64,000 nt of DNA from Pseudoalteromonas spongiae UST010723-006 (GTDB lineage Bacteria > Pseudomonadota > Gammaproteobacteria > Enterobacterales > Alteromonadaceae). Shown in pieces: positions 45,489 through 53,787 of this stretch. How positions within the stretch are numbered: the first letter of the stretch is position 1; each line of letters starts with the position of its first letter. The translations under genes and the position numbers were made by a program. The notes beneath the pieces are model-generated. The model searched no databases and was not told the origin of the DNA. It saw nothing but the letters and a program-made list of their open reading frames with translations. Where the stretch lies: positions 992,001-1,056,000 of the forward strand of contig NZ_CP011040.1 of assembly GCF_000238255.3 (NCBI RefSeq), written 5' to 3'.

Positions 45489-46718
45489 TTAAATTGGTGC
45501 ACGTGCGTTGTTTAGCACTGTAAGCGATGCTTGCATTTCATTTTTTGCTGCATCAGATAAAATACTTGCAATGTCTACCACCGTACCTGACTGCGATTGA
45601 ATAAAAGCGATAAAGCGCTGCAAAATCGATTCAAGCTTAGATACCAAAGCCTCATTTTCAACTAGTTCACTTTCTAAAAGTTGTACTTGTAAGTTCACCT
45701 TGTTAAGCGCTTCTTGAATGTCTGCTTGCTCTGCACTAATAATGCCACTGCCTGTTTGCGCACCCATAGATGCAGCACTTGATGCCCAAGTTGTACGCCC
45801 CATTGCAGTTTTAATCATGTCGTCACTTTGTTTCCTAATCATGGTTTCACAAAGATTTTTTGCAGCACGTTCTATGGCATTTTCAGCGATTTCTTCAGAC
45901 ACATTTTTTGAAATTTCTTTCACTACAGCTTTAGCTGCTTGTTCGACAACTTCTTCTGCAGCTTCACTTGCAGCCTCTTTTGCTGCAGCTTTCACCCCTT
46001 CTTTTACTGCCACTTCAGTTGCTTCTTTTGCAACTTCTTTACCTGCTGCCGCACCTGCTGCTGCGCCAGATGCAGCACCATAGGTGAGTAACCCCACACC
46101 AATAACGGTAAGCGCAATAGCGGTATAGCTTAGTATTTCAGCTGCTTCATGTTCACCAAACATAATGCACACTTGCGCTGCCACTTCACACATGCCTGCA
46201 GCGGTAAGCGCAACGCCCGCAGCGATCAGGTTAGGCTGCGAAGCAACCACGCCAGCTACCAGCGAAGCAGCGCCACCGACCATAGTGGCTACCGCGGTAA
46301 GAAAACCAAATGCCTTGCCAAAAATACCCGCTTCTTTTGCTTTTTTGCGTGCTTTTTCTGCTTTTTCGATTTGATCTAAACGGTTGTCTTCTTGCTCATT
46401 AAGCTTGTCGATTTGTTCGTTCATTAAATCTTCTTGCTCTGCTTGAACACGCTCAAGTTCCGCTTTATTCGCTGCAATGGTCGAGTCTTTAATCTCTTTG
46501 ATTTTTCCCAACACAATAAACATGGTGGCAATACCACTTAACGTGGTGTCGCTATCGGGCTCTGCAATACTTGGATTACCCGACTCGTTCGATGCACTGG
46601 TTACCCCAGAGGCATCAGATGGGTTAATTCCACTAAAGCTTTTCATTACCGCAGACATTCCTTCTTGGAAAATCTGAGTAAATGCCGTATTGCCAACTCC
46701 TAGGCTATTTACTGACAT
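45489..46718 (-). CDS. sctE: T3SS major translocator SctE (YopB/PopB-like)
   Basis: A 409-residue pore-forming translocator. Start at ATG 46718 (AGGAG box; overlaps the chaperone stop by 14 nt); an upstream frame to 46820 lies within the chaperone gene. A coiled-coil (about 95-135, KAELERVQAEQEDLMNEQIDKLNEQEDN part) precedes two long hydrophobic segments (about 140-190 and 195-230, both Gly/Ala-rich) that insert in the target membrane, followed by an Ala/Glu/Lys-rich helical region and a C-terminal helix. This layout is that of YopB/IpaB-family proteins. Confidence 0.9.
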   Translation of the reverse strand: MSVNSLGVGNTAFTQIFQEGMSAVMKSFSGINPSDASGVTSASNESGNPSIAEPDSDTTLSGIATMFIVLGKIKEIKDSTIAANKAELERVQAEQEDLMNEQIDKLNEQEDNRLDQIEKAEKARKKAKEAGIFGKAFGFLTAVATMVGGAASLVAGVVASQPNLIAAGVALTAAGMCEVAAQVCIMFGEHEAAEILSYTAIALTVIGVGLLTYGAASGAAAGAAAGKEVAKEATEVAVKEGVKAAAKEAASEAAEEVVEQAAKAVVKEISKNVSEEIAENAIERAAKNLCETMIRKQSDDMIKTAMGRTTWASSAASMGAQTGSGIISAEQADIQEALNKVNLQVQLLESELVENEALVSKLESILQRFIAFIQSQSGTVVDIASILSDAAKNEMQASLTVLNNARAPI

Positions 46719-47208
46719 CAGTTTGCTCCTGTTTCTTTTTACGTTTTTCAACGATGGATAGTAACCCTTGTGCTTTAGTTGCAAGTTCGCTGTATTCATC
46801 ACGCCCTTCACAACGCACAAGCGTACCGGTAAACCCTGCTTCTGCGCGCTCTAAATCACCCAATGCTAAATGGCACTCGCCTGAATGGAATGCAAGCTTT
46901 GGTTCCTCAGCATCAATTAACGTCGCCATGCTGTAGGTGTCAGCCGCTTCTTCATATTTACCTTGCGCTTGGCGTGTCGCCCCAAGACCGATTTGGTACT
47001 TCACGTTTAGGTGGTCACATAACACCAACATTTTGAATACTTGCTCTGCCTCGCTCATGCGATTGGTTTGATACAAGTTAAACGCAACGGCATATAAGCT
47101 TTCCATTTGCTCTTTACTTAAATCCACCAGCTCATGCATTACACCGCCTTTACCAATAAACGTTTCAAGCTGTTCCTTTTTAACTAGACTTGGGTCGATC
47201 TGTGCCAT
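46705..47208 (-). CDS. sycD: Translocator chaperone LcrH/SycD-like (TPR class II)
   Basis: A 167-residue class II chaperone with three tetratricopeptide repeats (SLYAVAFNLYQTNRMSEAEQVFKMLVL, YQIGLGATRQAQGKYEEAADTYSMA, AFHSGECHLALGDLERAEAGFTG). LcrH/PcrH (about 167-168 residues) binds both translocators in the cytoplasm. It lies directly upstream of sctE, overlapping it, and downstream of the LcrG-like gene. Confidence 0.93.
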   Translation of the reverse strand: MAQIDPSLVKKEQLETFIGKGGVMHELVDLSKEQMESLYAVAFNLYQTNRMSEAEQVFKMLVLCDHLNVKYQIGLGATRQAQGKYEEAADTYSMATLIDAEEPKLAFHSGECHLALGDLERAEAGFTGTLVRCEGRDEYSELATKAQGLLSIVEKRKKKQEQTDVSK

Positions 47209-47229
47209 AGTGTTTTCACTCCTCAGAAT

Positions 47230-47511
47230 TTAAATGTAATGCGTATGTCGCGGTAATTTTTTAGGTTTGCTGGCAGTAACTTCTTTGCTGGTTTGATTAA
47301 GCACTTTACTCACCATTTTTTTAACATCGCTGTGCTGCGTTTTGCCTTTTTCGCGTTCTTTTTTACAGCGCGCTTTGAACTGCTCAAATGTCATGCCTAG
47401 CTTTTGCGCTAGCTCCTCTTCTAAGCGACGCGTTTCACGTAAACGTGAATTCACATTCGCGGTTACAGCTTGTAATCTGCGTTGTTGTAGTAATTTGTCA
47501 GGATCAAACAT
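47230..47511 (-). CDS. LcrG/PcrG-like tip-protein chaperone
   Basis: A 93-residue basic helical protein. The start at ATG 47511 has an AGGTG box; an upstream GTG at 47520 is less likely. Its position before the LcrH-like gene, its size (LcrG 95) and scattered similarity (FDPDKLLQQ at the start, a helical hairpin RRLEEELAQKLGMTFEQF, and a basic end PKKLPRHTHYI comparable to LcrG's basic tail) support an LcrG family assignment. LcrG binds the tip protein and blocks secretion from the cytoplasmic side. Moderate confidence since similarity is weak. Confidence 0.6.
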   Translation of the reverse strand: MFDPDKLLQQRRLQAVTANVNSRLRETRRLEEELAQKLGMTFEQFKARCKKEREKGKTQHSDVKKMVSKVLNQTSKEVTASKPKKLPRHTHYI

Positions 47512-47673
47512 GGTGAACACCTTTATTACTGCCTTTTGACTTTATGTGTTCAGTATAAGAAGGGAAATATCAATAAATATGGAGAATTGTTTCTTAATTG
47601 TGGCTTTTTACGATTAATTCTAACTTATTGAATATAATGAAATTAACATCAATACCAAGAGCTGAATTAAGAA

Positions 47674-47690
47674 TATGCAGAGATTGTGCA
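47674..47690 (-). promoter_or_regulatory. Shared T3SS upstream motif, copy 2
   Basis: TATGCAGAGATTGTGCA (plus-strand reading), in the 253-nt gap upstream of the LcrG-like gene. It matches the sites at 27509 and 49545 in the TATGCAG half and in TGTGC. Confidence 0.45.
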
Positions 47691-47707
47691 AATTGCTTCA
47701 TTGAGAT

Positions 47708-47746
47708 TTTGCACATTGTGTTATTTTTACGCCAACAATGTGCAAA
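47708..47746. promoter_or_regulatory. 12-bp inverted repeat after the tip-protein genes
   Basis: Perfect inverted repeat TTTGCACATTGT (47708-47719) and ACAATGTGCAAA (47735-47746), 15-nt spacer, 18 nt after the stop of the second tip gene. Read on the minus strand it could fold as a terminator without a T-run. Its arms contain TGTGCAAA, also present in the nearby motif, so it may instead be an operator of the translocator unit. Confidence 0.45.
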
Positions 47747-47764
47747 TTTGCAAAAAATACCAGA

Positions 47765-48610
47765 CTAGTCTGTAAGCTGTTTAATACTGCCGTAAAAATC
47801 TTCTGCGTATTGCGACATAGCGGTAATAACAGAAGTGTACTGTTCATTTGATGATTGAAAGTCAGTACTTAAGGTTTCCGTTTGCGTGGTTTTTTCTTTT
47901 ACGGTATTGCGAAGAGCTTCAAGTGCATTTGAAATATCGTTTTCCTGAAACGTCATTAGGTATTGTGTAGTATTTAATGTTGTTGTTCCAAAGCGATATG
48001 TACCGGTATTACTTGTGGTACTGCCACTGATGTTTTCCCAATAAATATAGTCATTATTGGCATCTTGTAACAAGGTTACTCGCTCGGTGTCACTCAGTTC
48101 TGGTGTTTCTTGTTTCAATAACTTGAAAAATTCATCGCTACCAAATGCCGCAGCAAATGAGTTGTAGGTAATTTCACCGTCTTCTTCAAACGTGGTACTT
48201 TCACCTAATGCTGCCGAAATGTAATTCAGCTTCTCTAACAACTCATTGATCTGTTCAATATCGTCTTGTAGCTTTTCGATCATTAGGGTATGAACTTCGT
48301 AACCAACCTCAGCGTATTCCAAAGTCTCTCCATTAAACACTATTGAACCTGCTGAAGTTAACGTTAGATTACCATCATTAATCATGGTTTGTATTTCGTT
48401 TGACGTATATTCAACCCCTTTAATTTGATAGCGTACCGTATCACTGGTTTCACCCAATGATGCCAAAATACTCCAAGGGTCGATATTTTCATCAACCACT
48501 TTCAGCTCATCGGCACCCAGAGTTTCAGTTTTACGTTCACCATCCTCAAAAACGGTTGCTGTAACGGAAGCATTGGCAAATGCGCCAAATTGCCAGTATG
48601 GATCAGCCAT
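47765..48610 (-). CDS. sctA: T3SS needle-tip protein SctA (LcrV/PcrV-like), copy 2
   Basis: A 281-residue secreted hydrophilic protein. The C-terminal 60 residues (ALEALRNTVKEKTTQTETLSTDF then YTSVITAMSQYAEDFYGSI) line up with the C-terminal coiled-coil helix of LcrV (VSQKTTQLSDITSRF then IEALNRFIQKYDSVM). A central helix (VHTLMIEKLQDDIEQINELLEKLN) would supply the partner of that coiled coil. It is a clear paralogue of the gene 2 nt upstream (shared FEDGER, NIDPW, YTS-EIQT, FNG, GYEVH motifs). Tip proteins cap the needle and template pore assembly. Length is close to PcrV (294). Confidence 0.75.
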   Translation of the reverse strand: MADPYWQFGAFANASVTATVFEDGERKTETLGADELKVVDENIDPWSILASLGETSDTVRYQIKGVEYTSNEIQTMINDGNLTLTSAGSIVFNGETLEYAEVGYEVHTLMIEKLQDDIEQINELLEKLNYISAALGESTTFEEDGEITYNSFAAAFGSDEFFKLLKQETPELSDTERVTLLQDANNDYIYWENISGSTTSNTGTYRFGTTTLNTTQYLMTFQENDISNALEALRNTVKEKTTQTETLSTDFQSSNEQYTSVITAMSQYAEDFYGSIKQLTD

Positions 48611-48612
48611 GG

Positions 48613-49488
48613 TTACCCTCCTGTTAGCAGGCTTTTTGCTGCATCAAAATAGGTACTATAATAATTCGACATGGCTTCCATTAAACTGTTGTACTGTGAT
48701 GTATTACTTTGTAGATCAGTACCCAATTGCTCTACTTGAGTTGTTCGTTCTTTTACCTTGTTGTTTAGTACCTCAATGGCGTTTGAGTAATCATTCGTTT
48801 GAAAATGTATCCTATTGTATATAGATATTTTGGCTGACGCGAAACTATAGTAAGTGTCACCATCTGCACTTGATGAAGTAGCGTCTACGTAATCGTCCAC
48901 TTCAGCCCATACTAAGTAATCATTGTTTAAATCCTTTATGAATTTTCGGGCATCGCTATAGCTAAAACTTGGCATCTGATCCATTAAACCATCAATAATT
49001 GGATGGTCATCCCAATCGGCGTGATTATAAAACTCTTCGCCTTTGTCCTTTATATCATCGTTGAGCTTAAGTACGTTTTCCATAATCTGCATATCACTGA
49101 TGAAATCATTTAACTCACTTATTTCATCCTGTAATTTTTCAATCAGTAACGAGTGAACTTCGTAACCAACTAAATCTGTGTCTAGTTGATTACCATTAAA
49201 CATCACATAACCTGAAGAAGTAATATCCAAATCACCATCATCAATAAAGGTTTGAATCTCGTCACTGGTATAAAGTGTGCCATTTATTTGATATTGCACG
49301 GCATCAGCAGCATCATCGAGTGCTGATAAAACTTCCCATGGATCGATATTGGCATCGGCATCTTTTAAGTTGGTAATTGATAGCTCTTTGCTTACACGTT
49401 CACCATCTTCAAATATGTCTGTCGTTACTTTCTCATTTGCATGATAACCAAATTGCCAATAGGCATCGTCAGTTGAAATACCGCTCAT
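48613..49488 (-). CDS. sctA: T3SS needle-tip protein SctA (LcrV/PcrV-like), copy 1
   Basis: A 291-residue paralogue of the next gene with the same layout: N-terminal WQFG and FEDGER motifs, DPWEVLSALDD, a segment YQINGTLYTSDEIQTFIDDG, the central helix VHSLLIEKLQDEISELNDF, a variable middle, and the LcrV-like C-terminal helix (NNKVKERTTQVEQLGTDLQSN, YNSLMEAMSNYYSTYF). It heads the leftward T3SS cluster; an AAAGGA box precedes the ATG, and a conserved upstream motif lies at 49545. The variable middle (about 150-215) differs most between the two copies, the part expected to face the target membrane. Confidence 0.75.
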   Translation of the reverse strand: MSGISTDDAYWQFGYHANEKVTTDIFEDGERVSKELSITNLKDADANIDPWEVLSALDDAADAVQYQINGTLYTSDEIQTFIDDGDLDITSSGYVMFNGNQLDTDLVGYEVHSLLIEKLQDEISELNDFISDMQIMENVLKLNDDIKDKGEEFYNHADWDDHPIIDGLMDQMPSFSYSDARKFIKDLNNDYLVWAEVDDYVDATSSSADGDTYYSFASAKISIYNRIHFQTNDYSNAIEVLNNKVKERTTQVEQLGTDLQSNTSQYNSLMEAMSNYYSTYFDAAKSLLTGG

Positions 49489-49544
49489 TTCTTTGTTCCT
49501 TTATCAGCCAAGATAATCACTCTAACAAATAATTTTGCAAAAAA

Positions 49545-49560
49545 TATGCAGCAATGTGCG
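49545..49560 (-). promoter_or_regulatory. Shared T3SS upstream motif, copy 3
   Basis: TATGCAGCAATGTGCG (plus-strand reading), 56 nt before the first tip gene and about 205 nt before the rightward sctC unit. A TTGCAAAAAATA tract sits next to it and recurs near 47750. The whole gap 49489-49765 has no gene and is the divergent promoter region of the T3SS. Confidence 0.45.
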
Positions 49561-49765
49561 TGTGCACTCAGATTTGACGCCAACTAATAAATTTACACCT
49601 GAATTATAAAAATGAAGCGACGCAGGTATTTCAACGCACGAGATACTTAATTTAATTCAGTTTTTATGACTACGACTTTCAGCTGACCCAATATATAAAA
49701 TTTTGCGCCTTCCTCTACAAACTTATGTTTTTAAACCGTGAGACTCTAAGCATCGTGGAGGAGAT

Positions 49766-50176
49766 ATGTTAATTAACGATTTTATAAAGCAACTTGCTAC
49801 TGAACTAAACATTGACATTAGTCAGAGTGAACAAGGATTTGCGAGCGTGAGTCTGGGCGATATTTTGGTCGATATCCAAAGCTACAAAGATACACTGGTA
49901 TTTTATAGTTACATCGATCACTTCAGTGAACAAGCTTATGAACAAGAACAACAGCTAAAACAAGCAATGAGTTGGACTTACGGCTGGCAAAAAAGCGAAT
50001 CAAGCATCGCACAATTGTCGGAACGCTTCGCCATACAAACTACTCAACCGCTGTCTCTCTCATTTGAGCAGTTACTTGAATTATTAAACAGCCATTGTCA
50101 ATTAGTGGCACAAATTCAACAACTCGAACTTCAACCAATTCAACACAGCCAACAGCATGCGTATATTTTACCTTAG
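49766..50176 (+). CDS. yscB: YscB-like T3SS chaperone
   Basis: A 136-residue class I chaperone-like protein in the position of yscB, first gene of the sctC-L unit and the same size as YscB (137). An N-terminal helix (FIKQLATELNID) is followed by strands (SVSLGDILVDIQSYKDTLVFYSYI) and Gln-rich helices. YscB pairs with SycN to export YopN; the SycN-like partner is at 37763. A GGAGGAGA ribosome site precedes the ATG. Its end overlaps the start of sctC by 20 nt. Confidence 0.78.
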   Translation: MLINDFIKQLATELNIDISQSEQGFASVSLGDILVDIQSYKDTLVFYSYIDHFSEQAYEQEQQLKQAMSWTYGWQKSESSIAQLSERFAIQTTQPLSLSFEQLLELLNSHCQLVAQIQQLELQPIQHSQQHAYILP

Positions 50177-51953
50177 ATTATTGTTTATCAGCTTTTTACT
50201 GCTGCCATTTGGTGTGCTGAGTAAAGCTGCACTTACAAAACAACCATTTGAATACTATGGTGAAGGCGACTCTCTTAGAAAGGTACTGACTGCGCTTGCT
50301 TCAAACGCTGATATTAGTGTCAATGTCTCTTCCACCATTGATGAAAAATTTAATGGTCATTTACGTTACGCTTCAAGCCTTAAAGCCTTAGATTACCTGG
50401 CTAGCGCATACGATTTAATTTGGTATTTTGATGGTGCAACACTGCATATAAATCGCAGTGCTGAAAGGCAAAGTCAGATGATCCGCTTAGAGTTACTGTC
50501 AACTAATCAACTCAAGCAAACAATGCAAGATTTAAAGTTGTGGGACCCGCGCTTCGAATGGCGCACCATACAACATACCAACATGATTATGGTATCTGGT
50601 CCACCGCGTTATATCGAATTAATCAATGAAACCGTAGCCTTATTGCAAGACAGTTCAGATTCCGGCTTTGTTGATCCACTTGTGATCCGCATTTTCAAAC
50701 TTAATCATGCCAGTGCCATCGATCGGGAGTTTGAAGTGCGCGGTGAGGAAGTAATTATTCCAGGTATAGCTACACTGTTGGCAAATATGATTAAAGGCGA
50801 AAATCGCGGCCAAAGTGGTAATGTGCAAATGCAAGACGTCGATGGCTCATCGAGCGAACAATCAGCAACCAGTAATGCCCATACCCAAGTAAGCATACAG
50901 GCCGACGCCAGTTTGAATGCGGTAATCATTCAAGATTATCGTTCACGTATCGATATGTATGCGCAACTCATTGAACAACTCGATACACCGCGCGAGCAAC
51001 TTGAAATTAGCCTAGTGATTATCGATTTAACTATGAACTCATTGTCTGAAATTGGCATTGATTGGGCGACTAAGCAAATAAAAATAGGCGAAGGTTTGGT
51101 TGACTTAATCTTACCAGGTGCCGGGGCCACTGATGCTGAAACACTAACGACAACGAATGCTGATTTTTTAGCAACAGTGAGCCTACTCGAAACACAAGGC
51201 CGAGCACGCGTTACCTCACGCCCCGCCATTGTCACTGAAAATGGCCTGCAAGCATTACTTGATAATAACGAATCGTTTTTTGTCCGCGTTGAAGGTGAAC
51301 GGGTCGCAGAGCTTGAAGAAATCACTTATGGCACTTTGTTACAGGTGACACCTCGCATAATTCAAACAGCTGTACCACGTCAAATTTACCTTGATGTTAA
51401 TATTCAAGACGGTGCGCGCATTGATGATGGCGGCCCTGACTCACTGCCATCAATCAAGAACACACAAATCACAACACGTGCCCAAGTACCTGAAGGGGCA
51501 AGCTTACTCATTGGCGGTTATTCACGAGAGTCAAATAGCTCAGGTGTCGGTAAAGTGCCTGGTGTTGGGGATATCCCAATGCTCGGAAAGCTTTTTCAAA
51601 ACAATACCAGCAATTCACAACAAATGGTGCGTTTATTTATGATAAGCCCGAAAGTGATGGAAACGCATACCATTCCTGATGGCACACAAGAAATTGATTA
51701 TGAGTTACTGCCCGAAAACAAACGCATTAAACAGTTGATGCGCTTAAGTAACAATAATGGTCATATTTTTAGTCTGGTTAACCGTTTGCCGTGTGAATCT
51801 GCAATTGAAGCACGTGTACGCCGTAATCACTATCAAAAAAAACAATACGGTACGGCTATTCGCAGCTGCCGAGACCTTGATGGTTACCAAGGTTATCAAG
51901 TGACACTCAATAACTGCCCAACAACCGCAACTGAGCCGGAGTGTGCGCTGTGA
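50157..51953 (+). CDS. sctC: T3SS outer-membrane secretin SctC (YscC)
   Basis: A 598-residue secretin forming the outer-membrane ring. It has a signal peptide (hydrophobic 4-20), N0/N1/N3 domains (FEYYGEGDSLRKVLTALASNADI; WRTIQHTNMIMVSGPPRYIELI; VIIQDYRSRIDMYAQLIEQLDTPREQ) and a C-terminal secretin domain with GARVTSRPAIVTENG-like strands and the signature VPGVGDIPMLGKLF near residue 465. The C-terminal 95 residues (after MISPKVMETH) carry four Cys and are the likely pilotin-interaction region. Length equals YscC (607) and PscC (600). No YscW-type pilotin is recognised in the window. Confidence 0.95.
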   Translation: MRIFYLRLLFISFLLLPFGVLSKAALTKQPFEYYGEGDSLRKVLTALASNADISVNVSSTIDEKFNGHLRYASSLKALDYLASAYDLIWYFDGATLHINRSAERQSQMIRLELLSTNQLKQTMQDLKLWDPRFEWRTIQHTNMIMVSGPPRYIELINETVALLQDSSDSGFVDPLVIRIFKLNHASAIDREFEVRGEEVIIPGIATLLANMIKGENRGQSGNVQMQDVDGSSSEQSATSNAHTQVSIQADASLNAVIIQDYRSRIDMYAQLIEQLDTPREQLEISLVIIDLTMNSLSEIGIDWATKQIKIGEGLVDLILPGAGATDAETLTTTNADFLATVSLLETQGRARVTSRPAIVTENGLQALLDNNESFFVRVEGERVAELEEITYGTLLQVTPRIIQTAVPRQIYLDVNIQDGARIDDGGPDSLPSIKNTQITTRAQVPEGASLLIGGYSRESNSSGVGKVPGVGDIPMLGKLFQNNTSNSQQMVRLFMISPKVMETHTIPDGTQEIDYELLPENKRIKQLMRLSNNNGHIFSLVNRLPCESAIEARVRRNHYQKKQYGTAIRSCRDLDGYQGYQVTLNNCPTTATEPECAL

Positions 51954-53239
51954 AAGAATGGAAATTACTAATTCTCAACACCGCATACAAGGGTGCTGAA
52001 ATCAACTTTACGCACTCTCAACGCTTGGGTAGTGATGAAGACAGCATGGATTTAGTGCTGAACGACAGTGATATTCCCCCGCATTTACTGAGCCTAAACT
52101 GCCAAGATGACGCTGTGTATTGTGAGCCTTTTGCGCAAACTGTGGGCGTAAAGGTGCAAGGTGTGCTCCATGATAATACGCTCGCTTTACCCACCCTGAC
52201 GCCAATCAATGTGGGGGAATTATGGTTTATGATTGGCGAAGTTAACGAGCCTTGGCCTAAAAAATTACCGGTATTTGATAAACCATCGGTAAATCAAAGT
52301 AAATCTGAACAGCCCGTCAAGATGAATAAAACCTACAAGCACCTGTCAAATGTGATTTGGCTTGCGGTACTTGGCACCATTACAGCTGCGGTATTGCTGT
52401 TTTTAGATATAAAAGCAGAAACTGGTCAAGAAGTAGATACTGAAAAACTCAATTTATCGATTGCTAAAGATCTGCTTCAAACCGACAGTCGCCCTCACCT
52501 AATAATCGATTGGGACGAAGTCGATCAAAAAATCAGCCTATCCGGCTATGTAGATAGCAAACTTGAACGTAAAAAACTATTGAAGCAGGCGGAGAAACTT
52601 AATATTCGCTTTACCAGTGACATTCGTACCATGGAAGAGATTAAGTTTGCAGCACGGTTTATTTTGAAAAACCTCGAGCTTGATGCCATTGAAATGCGTT
52701 CAGGTGAACTTGCTGGCAGCCTTGTATTTGTTACTGACTCAAATAATTTAAATGCATGGAGTCGCGCCGAACAGGTATTACAGCGAGATATTCCCGGATT
52801 AACAGCGTTTGACCTTGAAATTCTTGAAGATAAACCCGCCCTTGAGCAGCTAAATGAACTACTGGTCAACTCAAGCTTTAATGACAAGATTATTGTTGAA
52901 GACCGCGGCGATATCATCGAACTTGTAGGCCAACTAAGCGGCTCTCAATTGCGCGAGTTTGATCAATTAAAAAAGCAGTTTGCCACCAAGTTTGGTAATA
53001 ACCCGCGATTAATTCTATCTGCGCCAATGATCAAACAAGACGATAGCCCAAACCTAAGCTTACGCTTTCGTACCGTTAATCTTGGAAAAGTCCCCTACAT
53101 TGTGCTCGATAACGGCGAACGCTATTTTGAAGGTGCCCGTTTACCTAATGGTGCGCGTCTAAAATCAATTAGCAGTGAAGGGGTCTTTCTTGAGTCGGGA
53201 AACAAAAGTTACATGATAAATTTTAGCCGCACTATTTAA
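51950..53239 (+). CDS. sctD: T3SS inner-membrane ring protein SctD (YscD)
   Basis: A 429-residue inner-ring protein. Start is a GTG at 51950 with a GGAG box and a GTGA overlap with the sctC stop. The cytoplasmic N-terminal 100 residues form an FHA-like domain, one membrane helix lies at about 133-154, and the periplasmic part has BON-like alpha-beta modules (LIIDWDEVDQKISLSGYVDSKLERKKLLKQ; KIIVEDRGDIIELVGQLSGSQL). YscD is 419 residues. It links the secretin to SctJ. Confidence 0.92.
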   Translation: MKEWKLLILNTAYKGAEINFTHSQRLGSDEDSMDLVLNDSDIPPHLLSLNCQDDAVYCEPFAQTVGVKVQGVLHDNTLALPTLTPINVGELWFMIGEVNEPWPKKLPVFDKPSVNQSKSEQPVKMNKTYKHLSNVIWLAVLGTITAAVLLFLDIKAETGQEVDTEKLNLSIAKDLLQTDSRPHLIIDWDEVDQKISLSGYVDSKLERKKLLKQAEKLNIRFTSDIRTMEEIKFAARFILKNLELDAIEMRSGELAGSLVFVTDSNNLNAWSRAEQVLQRDIPGLTAFDLEILEDKPALEQLNELLVNSSFNDKIIVEDRGDIIELVGQLSGSQLREFDQLKKQFATKFGNNPRLILSAPMIKQDDSPNLSLRFRTVNLGKVPYIVLDNGERYFEGARLPNGARLKSISSEGVFLESGNKSYMINFSRTI

Positions 53240-53249
53240 GGAATAAACT

Positions 53250-53453
53250 ATGACACTCATTGAAAAAATCAAAAACCAAGAACAGCGCCAAGCGTTAACT
53301 AATCATTTGGAAGCACTAAAGTCAGCTCACATCGCTGCGCTTGCCAAAGGATTACCACCTCAGGAATTTAAGCAAACAGAGGCATGGATTAAAGCGTTAA
53401 ACGCCTCACTTAAAATAGTTAAAAGTCCAAAATTACAAGTTTTAAACCCTTAG
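53250..53453 (+). CDS. yscE: YscE-like needle-subunit co-chaperone
   Basis: A 67-residue helical-hairpin protein in the yscE position between sctD and sctF, equal in length to YscE (66). The pattern is helix (QRQALTNHLEALKSAHIAALAKG), turn with PPQEF, second helix (TEAWIKALNASLKIVKS). YscE and YscG keep monomeric needle protein soluble. Sequence identity to the family is low, as is usual; the call rests on position, size and fold. Confidence 0.75.
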   Translation: MTLIEKIKNQEQRQALTNHLEALKSAHIAALAKGLPPQEFKQTEAWIKALNASLKIVKSPKLQVLNP

Positions 53454-53526
53454 GCTAAATCCCCCGAATCAATAAGCAAATAAACTAACATGGCACAATG
53501 CGAAAACTAACTTTTAAGGAGCCATT

Positions 53527-53787
53527 ATGGCAATAGGTCACAACAATTATGACGGTACGTTAGGTAATCTAGGAACAGTGTCTGGACATCTGCAAACAGT
53601 TGCTGATGGCACCGCAGGTACGCTTGATTCAGCATTAGCTGATTTAAAAACCGATCCTAATAATCCGGCGAAACTTGCAAACTTTCAAGCCTCTGTGAAT
53701 GAGTACTCGGTTGTAATGAGTCTTGTAGCCACAGTGCAAAAATCAATTAAAGATGCCATGTCAACCATAGTACAGAAGATGGGCTAA
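53527..53787 (+). CDS. sctF: T3SS needle protein SctF (YscF)
   Basis: An 86-residue needle subunit that polymerises into the export channel. It has a polar N-terminus, a first helix (LDSALADLKTDPNNPAKLANFQASVNEYSVVMSL) with the P-x-x-P turn typical of the family, and a second hydrophobic helix ending KSIKDAMSTIVQKMG. YscF has 87 residues. AAGGAG precedes the start. Its stop overlaps the next start by one nt. Confidence 0.93.
   Translation: MAIGHNNYDGTLGNLGTVSGHLQTVADGTAGTLDSALADLKTDPNNPAKLANFQASVNEYSVVMSLVATVQKSIKDAMSTIVQKMG

Noticed and set aside
45718..46083. Long Ala/Ser-rich plus-strand frame opposite sctE
   Set aside because: It mirrors the Ala/Glu/Lys-rich repeats of the translocator on the other strand; no start signal and no independent support.
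49489..49765. ExsA-type binding sites in the divergent T3SS promoter
   Set aside because: I looked for the A-rich box plus TGCAA arrangement of ExsA sites; only partial matches were found, so no site is claimed under that name.
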